The translations under genes and the position numbers were made by a program. A stretch of 64,000 nt of DNA, taken from Hydractinia symbiolongicarpus (Eukaryota; Cnidaria; Hydrozoa; Anthoathecata; Hydractiniidae). The stretch spans positions 20,223,001 to 20,287,000 of the forward strand of contig NC_079885.1 in assembly GCF_029227915.1 (NCBI RefSeq), in the 5' to 3' direction. Below, in pieces: positions 23,356 through 35,277 of the stretch; within the stretch, counting starts at the first letter, position 1; each line of letters begins with the position of its first letter. The notes under the pieces are model-generated. The model was not told the origin of the DNA. It ran no database searches and saw only the letters and a list, made by a program, of their open reading frames with translations.

Positions 23356-24670
23356 AAGAACACAAGGAAGCTTTTAACCTGCGTAGCGTGTAATTATACT
23401 ATGCGTAGCGTGTAATTATCCTGCATCGGCTAAATATATATAATGTTACAGGTTAATCATCAGTTCACCCTGACTGTTCGGTGCAGCAACAATAAACTTT
23501 TGTCATGTTTCGACAACTTTTCTGCAAAAAATATAAAAAAAATCATGTGTGAATATACCTTTTTATCTGACAGAAGTAGCCACACAAAGTGTTGTTTGAA
23601 AGTTTTTTTAGCACCCCTTTTCCCCATAAGAACAGGAGTCGCGTGAGTCGGGTGTCCAGTTATGGAAAAATTAGGCAAAGCAGGACAAAGATTTTTTGTT
23701 GCTGGCTCTTTAAGAAAATAGGAACTCTAATCAAAGCACTATTTTGTGTAGCTATCTAGCTATCAGGCTCTTTACGATGTTATTATACGATAGTGAGTAT
23801 ATAAGTAATTTCACGACTATTAAAAGGGGTATGTCAGCATTAAAAATTGAGATAGCTAGCTAGCCAGCACACCTTTCTCACTTAATATAAAATAATTCTT
23901 ACCTGATAAAATACACGATATAAAAAAATGTGCTTAGCTCCTTAGCTACATCAATGAAACTACTACGACCAAACCATCAGAGACCAGCAAGTGGCAAGGG
24001 GGCGACCAACAAAATGTAAGCACTTTTAGTCATGGCCGTACACAAAATAGATTAAAACAAGATAGCTGTACAGCTATGAAGCTGTGGAACCAATGTTAAA
24101 ACGGAGCTGAGTTATTTTTGTTACTCTAGAATACACAAAGCCATTTCTAATCATCGACGTATCGCAAGCCAATAAAAAACTTCTCACAAACGCAAGACCG
24201 AAATATAATGAAATAAAGTTGTACCAGTAAAAGTATGTTTTAATAAAACAAAATCCCTGCATAGGAGCTAGTTTATGTCAATAAAGTATATGCAGCACCA
24301 AGAAAACATTAAGCATGGAAGATAAGAAATTCATTAAAGCAACACAAAGGCTAGCATTGCAATTTAGGTTGACCACATAGTCCAGTTAAACCATTTCGCA
24401 CAACCAGTGTGGAGTGCTTCCAGTAAAACACAGAGGTCTGCTATAGCAAAAACTGTCAGACGACATATTTTATTTCACTTAATCTGTTTCCCTATAAAGG
24501 TTGCAAAACTAATGGTAAACAGTTAAACAAGGTTAAGCAGTCAATACAATAAACCACACTGCCCATCAGGATACAGGCATATGTGTTACACATCCAATGG
24601 GAAGCCCTTTTAGAAATGCTGTTTCAAAAAAAAATCACCCATGTAACTTCAGATCAAATAAAATAATAAA
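23356..24670. other. No gene seen
   Basis: AT-rich, with a short direct duplication of gcgtagcgtgtaattat near 23,380-23,420. No ORF with a recognisable domain. Confidence 0.5.
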
Positions 24671-24675
24671 CAGGC

Positions 24676-24744
24676 TGTCGTATACCATGCCAATTAATTC
24701 GTATACCATGCCAATTAATTTGTCGTATACCATGCCAATTAATC
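24676..24744 (+). repeat. Minisatellite, 3 copies of ~22-25 bp
   Basis: Three tandem copies of tcgtataccatgccaattaa, separated by one to four extra bases. Confidence 0.85.
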
Positions 24745-24783
24745 ACCTCTCACAGACAAGATTGAATATATATACTGTCCACC

Positions 24784-25243
24784 CTGTTTTTTTTATAAGA
24801 AACCAGTTTTGGCTACTGAGGCTCAAGTTTCTTATTTTTTTCTGATTTTGAGGATAAAAGTTTCTTAACAGTTCTTAATTTTGACAACATGGAAGTAGAT
24901 GAGGTTACCAACGATGGAAACATTTTTGACCTATTTCTTTACAGTTCAAATGATTTTGTTTGTACATAAGTGATATATACTAGTGCTGTGTTAGTAGTAT
25001 GAGTATTGCTCTCTGATAATTCATATCGTTTTTGGAAATGAAGGGTTGTTTCTTTCTTAATATATAGTTCTAGTTTTGTCTGTTATTTGACCAAATAAAA
25101 AAGTGCTAAGAGCTCACTGTAATAATTTCTGTAATAGTTCATGGTCTGGAGGAGCTTGAGGTACTGAGCCAAGCTAAGTTTCTTAATATTTTAAAATTTT
25201 GAGCCTCGGGTTTTTTTAAACGTGTTTCTTATAACAAAAAAAG
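24784..25243. mobile_element. Putative foldback element
   Basis: The left end contains ttttttttataagaaac and gaggctca. The right end has the inverse, tgagcctc and gtttcttataacaaaaaaa, about 400 bp away. The arms are imperfect and the interior is non-coding. A decayed MITE is the best reading. Confidence 0.4.
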
Positions 25244-25820
25244 TGTGTATCACAAAAACAGGCTGTATTTGAGCTTACATTGAAAATACTTTATTCATAG
25301 CATAACTAATAAAAAATGAGCTTTTGGTGCTTCTTTTACAGAGGAAAAATTAAACAGGCTGTCAAAATTGTAGAACCCCTCCTGATTAGTCACTGAGCAG
25401 CAAGCTCAATAATATACGTGTTTTATTCAAACTGGTATAGCCGAATTGTCATTTTGTACTGAGGACGCCCGAAAAAGGGATGGCAAGTGTAAAAATATCT
25501 GAGCCAATCCTTGTTTCATGGGTTGAAGGCTAGTTCAATAGAACGCCCTTTCAGATATGGTCTGCAGAAAACTTCTACAAATCTTAGCAATTTTAGAGTA
25601 GTTTCATATATTCCCAAGATCTTTTGTGCAAATCGACAGGCAAAAAAAACATGCAATAATCCGTAGACCAACCAGCCTATTACAAACTTTAATTTTGAAT
25701 GGAGATATTCTTTGATCTTGAAATTAAAATCTAGTTTTTGCATGCAGATTAATTTACAACATACATAAGTGAAAAAATGCTACTAGCCTAACAATTTTTT
25801 TTATCATAACTTACACAGTC

Positions 25821-26370
25821 GGGAAGAACTGATAATTAGCCTTTAAAAGACAGTTAGCCAATATAGAAAATTATACGGTACACAGTAAAATTAGCTGCTT
25901 ATGTGACTAATTATACGGTAGACATCTTATTTCTTCAATTTCTACACTTTTCTTCGATATCGATCTTCCAATAGTCATCTACCTAGTTTCATAGCATGTT
26001 ATGCTCCAATAAAAAGGAACAAGAAACGACTGCGCATGAAAGATATATATTCATTTTCAAACTAATACCGGCTAATTAACCTTATAATTACGGACTTTCC
26101 TGGTACTGCATGGCCTTAGTTTCATATTTATAGTGTATATTATATAATTAGCTGATTCAATTTATGAATGCTCTTGAAACGACAACGCTGAGTTTATGGA
26201 AAAACATTGAAAAGACGTAGTGAGGCGTGAAAAATATGGGGAAGGCGTACCCTACAATATCGACATATTGAAGAAAATTGTGGAAATTTAGGCAAAAAAG
26301 ATCTCCACCGCATTATAGCCGTATAAGCATCGACTAACTATCCTGCTACAAGCTAATTATCAGTTCTCCA
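25821..26370. mobile_element. Putative MITE, ~550 bp, imperfect inverted ends
   Basis: The left end has agaactgataattagcc followed by gacagttagcc. The right end has the inverse, gctaattatcagttctcc preceded by ctaactatcc. A related end also occurs at about 23,050 next to the SINE. The interior includes repeats of aattatacggtagac and no coding region. Confidence 0.5.
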
Positions 26371-26599
26371 CGTCTGTTAATTTTCTTCTTCTATATCGTC
26401 TGCATTTTATTATCCCGTCAAAACGTAAACATTGAAACTCTATTGAAACTTTATACCACTGGGATAAAATATTTTATTCTGTTGCTGTGAAGCTAACACT
26501 ATAAACTATGATGTATGGAAAGATACTTTGTTAAGCAGAGTATTTCAGCTAAAATTTGTTACAAGATTTATAGCTGACCTGAGCTGAAGCTAGCCACAA

Positions 26600-26660
26600 A
26601 ACCTAAAGCTAGTCACAAAAGTAAGGAGGCATTCCTTACTTTTGTGGCTAGCTTTAGGTT
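26600..26660. repeat. Near-perfect hairpin, 28-bp arms, 5-nt loop
   Basis: The left arm (26600-26627) and right arm (26633-26660) pair with one mismatch around the loop ggcat. The arm sequence includes acctaaagct and cacaaaagtaagga. An additional tagccacaaaacctaaagct lies just before it, so the arm sequence is partly repeated three times. Confidence 0.85.
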
Positions 26661-27260
26661 GGCAAAAGATAACACAAGAAGAATAACGATGGATAGCACA
26701 AAATGCACTTATACCAAACTAAATGAAAAATTTTGGAGAAAAGCACAAAATAGCTATAACTAGCTGTCTGTATTGCTATCTACTGACACTGACCACGTTA
26801 GCTGGCCTGCTATATATATACGCCAGTTATAGCCAAGATAAAAAAAATGATTTTACTAAGATTTACATGGATGTGATGGTATCTTTATTAGCATATAGAA
26901 GCATAGAAAACATAGACAAAAGATATCTTTTCCAAACCTGAGCTATGCAACTTTTAAAATCGCAGATTAAACGTCAATTTTACTAACCGCGTCCGAGATA
27001 CGCATATCTTCACTTAAATCTCAGAAGATTAGGATTTTGTTTGAGCTTTCAGTCGAAACTAGAAGCTGTGTGTTCCATATCTAATAAAGCATCTTCATTG
27101 GCTTTCGAAAATATGGAAATTTTTCGAGGTTTTAGCCTGGACACAAACTTAGCAGCGTGTAGGCTCTTTGCTGTTCCCAGATATATATCTATATATCTAT
27201 CTTCCATCAGGCAATTTTAAAGATTCCGCCCCGCGTAGCGGCGACGGAAATCAACTAGCA
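26661..27260. other. No gene seen
   Basis: A 72-codon ORF (26723-26941) has one hydrophobic segment but no recognisable motif or gene context; I do not call it. Confidence 0.4.
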
Positions 27261-27264
27261 GTAC

Positions 27265-27345
27265 TTCGAAGTAACCACCAGAGAACCACCAGTATTTTAA
27301 AGTAACCACCAGAGAACCAGCTGTTTTTTTAAGTTACTACTAGAG
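27265..27345 (-). repeat. Minisatellite, inverse of the one at 28.5 kb
   Basis: Units of aagtaaccaccagagaacca run here. Their reverse complement forms the array at 28,555-28,690. Confidence 0.8.
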
Positions 27346-27739
27346 AACTAGTTGTTATTATCAATTAACTCCAGATAAGGCAGTAACAGCAGCCCCAAGG
27401 TGTTGTGATATTTATGCATAAGATACTTTATGCTCCTGCTAACTAGCTTGTTTTCACGAGGTCCAATGAAATGCATTCCACGAAGATTAATTTTTGAGAA
27501 TATGAATAAAGTTCGCGGAATTTGCAATAATTAATCAAGTTAAGTTATTATTTATTAAGTTATTATTAAGTTATTTATTTCGCCTGAAGACAAGAATAGA
27601 AAAAACAAACAGAACTGAATTAAAAGAATAAATTGTTAACTTGAACTTTAACTTGAAGATAAAATATGTTCCCTGTATCACAAAGTAATGAAATTAGAAC
27701 TATTAGCACACAATACGTGCTTCAAAATGCGTAGATGCC

Positions 27740-28420
27740 ACGATGTTTCTTCACAATTATTTATTAATTCATCCAATTCATTCCAACTTTACTTTGACTA
27801 CCAGAAGAAAAAAATGTCTCGTTTTGGACTCTCCTCCGCACAGCGTTTTTGTTATATTTGGTTTACAGTAAACGAGTTGTAAAATAGAAATTTCCGTGTA
27901 ATCCATAGTCTGACTCAAAAGTGTTGAAGGCAGTGTGTGAAACTGTTGGTTACTGTTGGTTCCTACTTTTGGTATCTACGTATTTTCTACCGGATGCCAC
28001 GATATTTCTCCACAACATTTATTAATTCATTCGAACTTTACTTTCTCTACCAAAAGAAAAAAATGTCTCGTTTTGGACCCTCCTCCGTATAGCGTCATAT
28101 TTGGTTTACAATACACGATTTGCAAAATGAAAATCCTTCGGTCAAATACATAATCAGATTAAGCGGAATAATGTTTTTGGAAGCGTTTAAGGAAGTGTGT
28201 AATCGATGCGAAAAATAAACTAAAATTTGATATGGATTCCTTAACAGTGGAAACAATGACAGTAGAGGTATCTCTCACACTCAATGACTACAACCTGTGC
28301 AGTTTATTAATTCATTCAATTCATTCGAACTTTAACGTCTACCACAAAGAAACAATGTCTCGATTTGGACTCTCCTCCGTATAGTGTTTTTCGTTATATT
28401 TGGTTTACAATTCAGATATT
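27740..28420 (+). repeat. Three direct repeats, ~100-150 bp each
   Basis: Copies near 27,755, 28,018 and 28,305 share ttattaattcat, aaatgtctcgttttgga (tctcgatttgga in copy 3), ctctcctccg and atatttggttta. Spacing is 265-290 bp. An older tandem duplication in which copies have diverged by substitutions and small indels. Confidence 0.8.
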
Positions 28421-28554
28421 AGTTTGTTATTTAAAATATTAATTTTGTTTTTGTTAATTCTCGCGTGTGGTTTTAAAAGTCTTCTGTCTCAACTGTTGCA
28501 TAAAGTCCTAGTCACACCAGACATTTCATTTTATCTATTTAACTGGTCGTTCTC

Positions 28555-28690
28555 TTGTGGTTACTTAAAAAAACTGCTGGTTCTCCGTTGGTTACTTCAA
28601 AATACTGGTGGTTCTCTGGTGGTTACTTCGAAATACTGGTGGTTCTGTGGTGGTTACTTCAAAATACTGCTGGTTACTGCTGGTTCCCAC
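28555..28690 (+). repeat. Minisatellite (ggttctctggtggttacttc)n
   Basis: About four imperfect units of 30 bp with core ggttacttcaaaatactg. Two more units lie at 28,870-28,945. The neighbouring motif tggttcctacttttggtatc recurs near 27,957, 28,682 and 28,939. Confidence 0.85.
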
Positions 28691-29110
28691 TTTTAGTATC
28701 TACGCAGTCAGTCTTAAGCCTTTTAATCAACTGTTGCATAAAGCCCGATTCACACTAGACATTAACATTTAAAAAAAAAACTGGTCATAAACTGTTGTGT
28801 ACATTTTAAAATGTCGCACATTCGAAGCGGTATTTGCGTTGATTTCGTTGTTATCTATTTAACTGGTCGTTCTCTTGTGGTCACTAAAAACAACTGCTGG
28901 TTCTGTGTTGGTTACTTCAAAATACTGCTGGTTACTTCTGGTTCCTACTTTTTGGAAAAGCGCATACTTACACTTTCTGAAATGTTTGTTTACATAATAT
29001 GCACCAAATTTCTTAGGTCGCTGTGGCGGGTTTTCGTACCTCCAGGAAATGTTGAACACGACGGACGTTGAAAATTATGTGGAAGCGTCTACGTCTTTTA
29101 AACGTCGCCA

Positions 29111-29262
29111 TTTCTAATGCTCATTCTCAGCTACGCATACCCAATTAAAAACGGCGTCTACCAGGGGTCTGAAACATGCAATGGCTTACACAGCGTGTCA
29201 TGTCCCCAATTCCCCTCACGTGAATTGAACTGACGCAGGGCTATGGTAACATTCATTCGCCT
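29111..29262 (-). mobile_element. SINE fragment, same body as copies at 23.1 and 59.8 kb
   Basis: The reverse complement reads ggcgaatgaatgttaccat near its start and gcgtagctgagaatgagcat near its end, matching the SINE body. The tRNA-like head is absent and a central stretch is diverged, so this is a 5'-truncated member or a related subfamily. Confidence 0.7.
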
Positions 29263-30702
29263 TCTTCTTCTTCCTTGTTTTTTTCAATCCGCATTATAAA
29301 GTGTTGTCGCCAATAAAGTAGAGTGTTGCATGAAAAAGTTGGTTTGCAATTTTATCTATTGGTAATTAGAGCATCAAATAAACTAGAATATATCCCGGAC
29401 ATGACGCTATTTGGGAAAGTCAAACTTATCTAGGGTCTCATTTAAAGTGAATATCCTGTAATACTTATACTGTACATTGTGCGTAATAAATTTAGAATGT
29501 CAATTTCATAAGTTAGAACTATTGTTTTATGGGAAAGGTTTAAAGTAGGACTAACGAGGGATAGATAGATATATAATTTTTTTTAAATAATAAAAACATT
29601 CTTGCACATCTTGAAAACAACATGGCATAAAGAATTTCATTTTTTTTCATTTTTCTGTCTCCAAATTTCGTCCCCAAAAATCGATAATTGTGTTAATGTT
29701 CGCCGCAATTATAGAACAAAAGCCAACTTGGTTCGTACATATTTTGTTGATTTGTGACGTCAAATGGCGTGCCTGGCTCAACAGGATATGTAAGACGTTG
29801 GATGAAGGTTTCTCACTTCTTCGTTTTCTTAAAGTGATTTAAATTTATCGCGAGATTCGAGCCATGAAGAAGACAAGACATATTCTAGTGAAAAACATCC
29901 TCGTGGAAACTATTTACACTCATGTCGAAAAATTTATGACAGTGAAACATTATTATAATCTGTGAAAAACAGTTATTTCAAAGCATGGTGAATAAAATTA
30001 CTTTCAGAAAATCACAGGTGACACAGTTTTTCCCGTTTAGCATTTTTTTGCTTCGTTCATTAAGAATACGTTAGTTTACATCCCTGCGGAATTACGTCGC
30101 ATAAGTAAGTAGTTTACAGAGCAGAAAGGCTTCATCGACACTGTCATGGCGGCAACCTTTGTACATATTTGACCTTAAATATCTCGAGAACCAAAGCTGA
30201 CAAATATAACAAAATTTACACAGTTCATATTTACACTATAACTTGTTAACAATCGTTCGTTCTCTTTTAAGGTTACTGTAAATGAAACAATTTTTTTTTT
30301 AGGTTTTTTGCAAAAAAATCATGACATACAGAAAAAAAAAATTCTCTTTCCAATGACATATTTTATATTTTATGAAAATATTTGGAACATCCCGTTTTTC
30401 TGGAAAAAGCCTTTTTAGAGGTGTTATATCCTTCACACCTTTAAAAAAATATGTGCAAAATGAGTTGAGCATACTTTTTGTAAACATTATGCATAATATG
30501 GAACTCCCGTATAAAAATATGCATAATAATATTTTTTAGATAGTTAACTTTCACTATTGAATTAAAAAAAATCAAAGTTAAGGAATATGCTGTCTCTTGT
30601 AAACCTGACTTCTGTCTATTAATAATTCTAAAAGCGTGCACGCATATTCAGCATAAAGAAAAAGTTCCCACTTCTATCATCTTTCTGCATACTCAGTTCA
30701 CA
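29263..30702. other. AT-rich stretch, no gene seen
   Basis: Poly-A/T runs and short ORFs only. A somewhat GC-richer patch near 30,080-30,160 contains tcatggcggcaacc, which could be a small exon or promoter, but nothing else supports a gene. Confidence 0.45.
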
Positions 30703-30710
30703 CATTATTA

Positions 30711-33683
30711 CAGGGCCCGCGGCGACGGGCGGGCCACCCGGGCCGTGGCCCGACCACTTTTTTGCAAAGTAATAATTTTTTTTAGCTAGAAAATTCTGAT
30801 TTGAGAGTTCTTGTTCCAAATAAAATAGCATTACATTAACGGTCTTTCCGTATAATTAAAATAAACAATTGAACTATAACAAAGGCAAAACTTTTCTTTT
30901 TCACCTTTTCCATTACTATGAAATATGAAGACATTACATTGCGCATTGATTGTGAAAAAGTGAAAACACGCAACTAAGTATTTAAAAACACACGAGATTA
31001 TTTTCTGCATAAAAATGAATCAAAATAAGTTGACAAAGTATTTTAAAAATTCTAAAGATGATACTAACAAAACTACTACAAATCAAACATCCATCAACGT
31101 ACATAATGTAAACGAAGTATCAGAGACAAAATTTAAATAACTACCGATAAACCTTTCCATCCTCCTGCTACTTATCCATTTCCTAAGAAAAAATATGGCA
31201 CCAGAGAACGAAGCTTCCAAGCACATTGGACTAAAGATTTTCCTTGGTTACACTATGCTGAAAAGTAAGCGTCTTTTTAATTTTTCATATTATAAATTAA
31301 ACGGACTATCATTTCAATCATTAATTTTATATTTTTGATAATGCATCCAACTAAATATCTTTTTTATTGTTTTAGCGCACATGCTGTGGTGTGTTTCTAT
31401 TGCCATACGCAAGAAAAGCGTGGAAACTTGAAGGATCAAACAAACAAGGACACAGCCTTCACCTCAAAAGGATTTTCAAATTGGAAGAATGCTCTTGATA
31501 GTTTCCGAGGTCATCAAAGCTCATCATGCCACAAAACCGCTTCCTCGTACCACTTGGTTCTACCACACTGTGCAGACGTTGGCGAGTTGATGGACAACAT
31601 TCTCACCGACCAGAGACAGGTTGAACGAAAGTACCTCCTTGATGTCATTAGATGTTTACGCTACCTTGGCCGACAAGGCATTGCTCTTCAAGGAGACGAT
31701 AACAATGACAACTTCACCCAACTTCTTTTTCTCCTCGGAAGTAGAGATTCAAGCGTAATGGATCATATCAATGGAAAAATTGGACATAAGTACAATCACC
31801 ATGATGTGCAAAATGAACTCTTGAATTTGATGGCTTCTCAAGTATTGCGGAAAAAGTTAGATACCGTTCGAGAGCGCAGGTTTTATTCTAAGATGGCAGA
31901 TGAAGGCACTGATGTAAGTAATGCCGAACAACTTTCGTTTTGTGTACGATCAGCGAATGACGATTTAAATGTGAATGAAGATTTCTTGGGCTTTTATAAA
32001 GTTGGCAATACTCGAAGCGCAACTATCGCCAAGGCCATCAAAGATATTTTGCTGAGGTGCTCATTGAACCTATCTGATTGTCGAGGCCAAACCTATGACG
32101 GGGCAAGCAACATGATGGGAAAACGTTCAGGTGTTTCTGCCATTATCAAAGAGGAGCAGCCAAAAGCCATCGCGACCCATTGCCAAGGACATTCCTTAAG
32201 CCTTGCTGTCAAATCGATGACTAAAGAGTGTCAGATCCCCCGAGATACAATGGGAACTGCCGGTGAAATTTGTGTTTTAGTGAAGTATTCACCGAAACGG
32301 GAGAACATGCTGGGTAAGCTGACTGCAAATGTTGAAGGAACCCTAGGAACTGATAAACATGCAGGAAAGCTGGATAAGCTGAGTACAACAAGGTGGACAA
32401 TTCGGGCGAACTGTTTCAAGAAGATCATCGAAAACTACGAACCACTGATGGCGTTGTGGAACAAGAGTTTAAATGAGAAGCTAGACGCTGAAACGAAGTT
32501 GAGGATTAATGGGTGTAAAAAGGAGATGGAGTCATTTTCATTCTATTTTGGTCTGAATCTAGGACGCAAGCTTTATGCTCACACAGATAATCTGTCCATA
32601 ACACTTCAGAAAGAAAAAATGTCAGCAATCAGCGGTAAAGAATTGGCTGAACTTACGAACAAGACGATGCAAGGCATGAGAAACGAGAGAGACTTTGATA
32701 TATTCTACGAGACAGTCACGAAGTCAGCAAGTTCGATGGATTTCGTTTCTTCGACAACAGCGCCAAGAAAACGCAAAAGACCAAAGTACGACATCTTGGA
32801 ATTTGTGGAAGGAAATCCAAGCAGCACTGGAGAAGCCTACTATCCTGCTCATGCCCACTATAAGGCCATCTATTTCGAAGCAATTGACGTAATTGTCAGC
32901 GCCATCAAAGAGAGGTTTGAGCAACCTGCCTTCAAAGTATTTACAGAAGTGGAACAACTGTTGTTGAAGTCAATAAGTAAAACGCCAGCCGAAGAAGAAA
33001 TGAAGACCGTTAATGCAAGTTTCTGTGATGACTTTGACGATCAATCGTTGTTGTGTGAATTGAAGTTGCTACCAACTATCTTTCGTGAATCCAGTCCTGT
33101 CAACTTCAGCGATGTTGTAGATGTTGTACAGTCGTTATCAACCGAAAAACGAAAATTGATAAAAAATGTCGTCATCATCATACGATTGGTTTTAACAATG
33201 GGAGCTATATCCGCTACTCCGGAACGATGATTTTCTACGATAAGATGGTTGAAAACCTGGATACGTTCTAGCATGAATCAGAAAAGGTTCAACGATTTGT
33301 CATTGTTGAACGTACACAAGAAAATCTTAGATACGATTTCTTTAATAGATATTGCCAATGAGTTTGTAAGGGCTCATCCTTCTAGGCAAAATGTTTTTGG
33401 TATTTTTACAGAAAGCAATTTTTAACGTTTTTATTACTTTTTATGAAAAATGTAAAATAGATATTTATTGATATTCTGTGAGAAAAATAATTATTCCTCT
33501 GCAAAGAGTTTATTTTGACATACATTTCTGCTGTAGCTTATAGCTAAAGATGCTTGTTTTAGCCAATCTAAAGGGTCTTTATAGTAAAAATTTTCTCGAC
33601 CCATCGGCGCCAACCAAAGTGCCGCCTCCTTAGTCACTATATTATGTGGCCCGACCACTTTACAAATCGCGCCGCGGGCGCTG
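30711..33683 (+). mobile_element. hAT-family DNA transposon, 2,973 bp
   Basis: The left end reads cagggcccgcggcg; the inverse of the right end reads cagcgcccgcggcg (13 of 14 positions). Eight-bp flanks cattatta (30703-30710) and tattataa (33684-33691) agree at 6 of 8, consistent with an aged hAT target-site duplication. Both ends are strikingly GC-rich in AT-rich DNA. A direct repeat ggcccgaccacttt lies just inside each end (near 30,748 and 33,652). The element encloses the transposase gene. Confidence 0.85.
31015..33425 (+). pseudogene. hAT transposase with TTF zinc finger (ZMYM1/DUF4371-like), one nonsense codon
   Basis: A 41-codon frame at 31015-31140 begins MNQNKLTKYFKN, a typical N-terminus of this family. 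After a frame change, 31146-31264 encodes TTF-domain sequence (RSFQAHWTKDFPWLHYAE). A GT-AG intron of 111 nt (31265-31375) joins it to the main frame, which runs to a TGA ending at 33230. Zinc ligands C20, C23, C65 and H66 (numbered from 31335), MADEGTD (catalytic-Asp block), YDGASNMMG and HCQGHSLSLAV mark the RNase H-like core. The TGA falls in the dimerisation block where the family has ER-S-FS. The same frame then continues for 64 codons (LKTWIRSSMNQKRFNDLSLL, IANEFV) to TAA at 33425. It appears a recent loss: one nonsense and one N-terminal frame break. Confidence 0.85.
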
Positions 33684-33691
33684 TATTATAA

Positions 33692-34088
33692 CACCTACGA
33701 AAATCTTTAAAACAAATATCTCGTTAGTAAATTTTCGCATACATGCCTTTACGTTTGTGGTCTCTTTTTCCGAAAGCTTCCTATTGGCTCATTGAAATTT
33801 TCGGTAATGAAAAGCTGAATAAATTATTCACAAAAGATTCCCGGATTTTTTTGTATAAATTACTGATTAGCGAATTATGACGACAGAAAGAAAAAAATAT
33901 GCATTTTTTTGAATGATTATATATAATTACAAATAATTTCATAACAACGTTATTAGAAAAAGAAAACCGGGAACCTTTTTGAATTTAATTCGTGCTGAAT
34001 ATAATGGTGCGAAAACGAGAAGTCTGCGACCACGCGTTCGGAAAAAGAAGCCATTTTAAAACGTACGGTGAAGAAAAATTGGTGTGTG
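33692..34088. other. No gene seen
   Basis: Intergenic DNA between the hAT element and the 3' end of the GPCR gene. Confidence 0.5.
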
Positions 34089-34094
34089 TTTATT
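34089..34094 (-). terminator. Candidate poly(A) signal of the GPCR gene
   Basis: AATAAA on the minus strand (tttatt on plus), about 200 nt after the receptor stop codon. No other evidence of the cleavage site. Confidence 0.4.
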
Positions 34095-34293
34095 TCATTA
34101 TATTTTCTTTTTGTAAAATTACCATCTCACGAAAATAACACCATCAAAAAAGTCTTTCATCAAGCATTCAGAAACAAAAAGACATAAAAAAATATAACAG
34201 TATTGATAAATTATAAGGGTTTTTCTGAGACTACTCATCAAGTGAGTTTTTTCCTTTACAGTAACCTTAAGGAGGGACATCAACATTTTACAT

Positions 34294-35277
34294 TTAATTG
34301 TCGCAAATGTAAACAATTTTACAATTTTTTTTCTGATCGCGGATGTCAAGTGAAACCTCGTTAGATTTTCGCTGTAGCATAACACAACAAGTTGTGAGAC
34401 AATTTTTACGATGGATATCGGCAATTTTTCGTCGTAACACCGCACGAACATTTTTTTGAAGAAATATATACACACAAGGATCGGCAAGGTAATTCAGTTC
34501 CCAACAAAACATAATAACGCCCATTTCAACGTCACTTCCGATGTCGTGGATCACAAACCGATACGCATATAATATATCAGGAATAACTAGAAGTAGAATA
34601 AAAGTTGCGGTGATAATTGTGATAACGAAAAACATCTTTCCTCTGCGTTGAACTGTAGATGACGTGGTCCGGTGTTTCCTTGAGGTCTTGTGAAAAATAT
34701 AAGAATACGTAATAAACACTGCAGCTAGAATAATACCGTCAAGAGATATGTAAATATATTTATACCGAATCTCATAAAATGTGTCCGGGCTGTAAAAGAA
34801 GAATGGAAATGCCACGATAACACCAATAACCCAAGCTCCTGATAAACAAAGTAAGGTCCTCTTTGTCGTTGCAATTCTAGGATATTGCAATAGCAGTACG
34901 CACGCTAATAATCGATCAAGTGTTAGCATGAATAAAATGATGTAATAGGTTACTGTCAATCCAGTAATAATTTCTTCACAGTATAAAGAAAGTTGTGAGC
35001 TGCTTTCTCTTTCATATCCTGACAAGTTAGTAACCACGTAAATTATAGAAACAACGCCCAGTAGAACTTCGGAAAAACTCATTGACATTAGGATGTATAT
35101 TTGGTTCATGTGACGTGGCGATTTCAGTTGCATCAATAGATATACACCAAGTGAGTTGAACATAACTGACAATGTTAGGACTGTAATAGATGAAGCACTT
35201 TGTGCCCACGATATGAAATTGGAATTCTCCACCCTTTCTACGATTTCTTCCGTTGAGTTCATCCTATATACTTGCAT
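34294..35277 (-). CDS. Class A (rhodopsin-like) orphan G-protein-coupled receptor, single exon
   Basis: A 327-residue seven-helix receptor of the plasma membrane, ligand unknown. Helices lie roughly at 27-51, 58-83, 100-128, 143-162, 173-196, 216-240 and 252-273. Class A landmarks: N41 in TM1, C100 at the top of TM3, DRL (121-123) for the usual DRY, W149 in TM4, P233 in TM6 (IP-D instead of CWxP) and DPCVY (266-270) for NPxxY. TM2 has E70 where most receptors have Asp, and TM5 lacks its usual proline. N7 is a potential glycosylation site. Cysteines near 293-298 could be palmitoylated. Methionines 1 and 6 are both possible starts. Variant DRY and NPxxY motifs are common in lineage-expanded cnidarian receptors, so family assignment beyond class A is not supported. 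No frameshift is seen; codon use looks functional. Confidence 0.85.
   Translation of the reverse strand: MQVYRMNSTEEIVERVENSNFISWAQSASSITVLTLSVMFNSLGVYLLMQLKSPRHMNQIYILMSMSFSEVLLGVVSIIYVVTNLSGYERESSSQLSLYCEEIITGLTVTYYIILFMLTLDRLLACVLLLQYPRIATTKRTLLCLSGAWVIGVIVAFPFFFYSPDTFYEIRYKYIYISLDGIILAAVFITYSYIFHKTSRKHRTTSSTVQRRGKMFFVITIITATFILLLVIPDILYAYRFVIHDIGSDVEMGVIMFCWELNYLADPCVYIFLQKNVRAVLRRKIADIHRKNCLTTCCVMLQRKSNEVSLDIRDQKKNCKIVYICDN

Noticed and set aside
32231-32957. Additional ORFs inside the hAT transposase
   Set aside because: They overlap the transposase core in other frames and have no independent support.
34119-34487. A 122-codon minus ORF overlapping the GPCR end
   Set aside because: It is an alternative frame over the GPCR 3' part and UTR with no domain.
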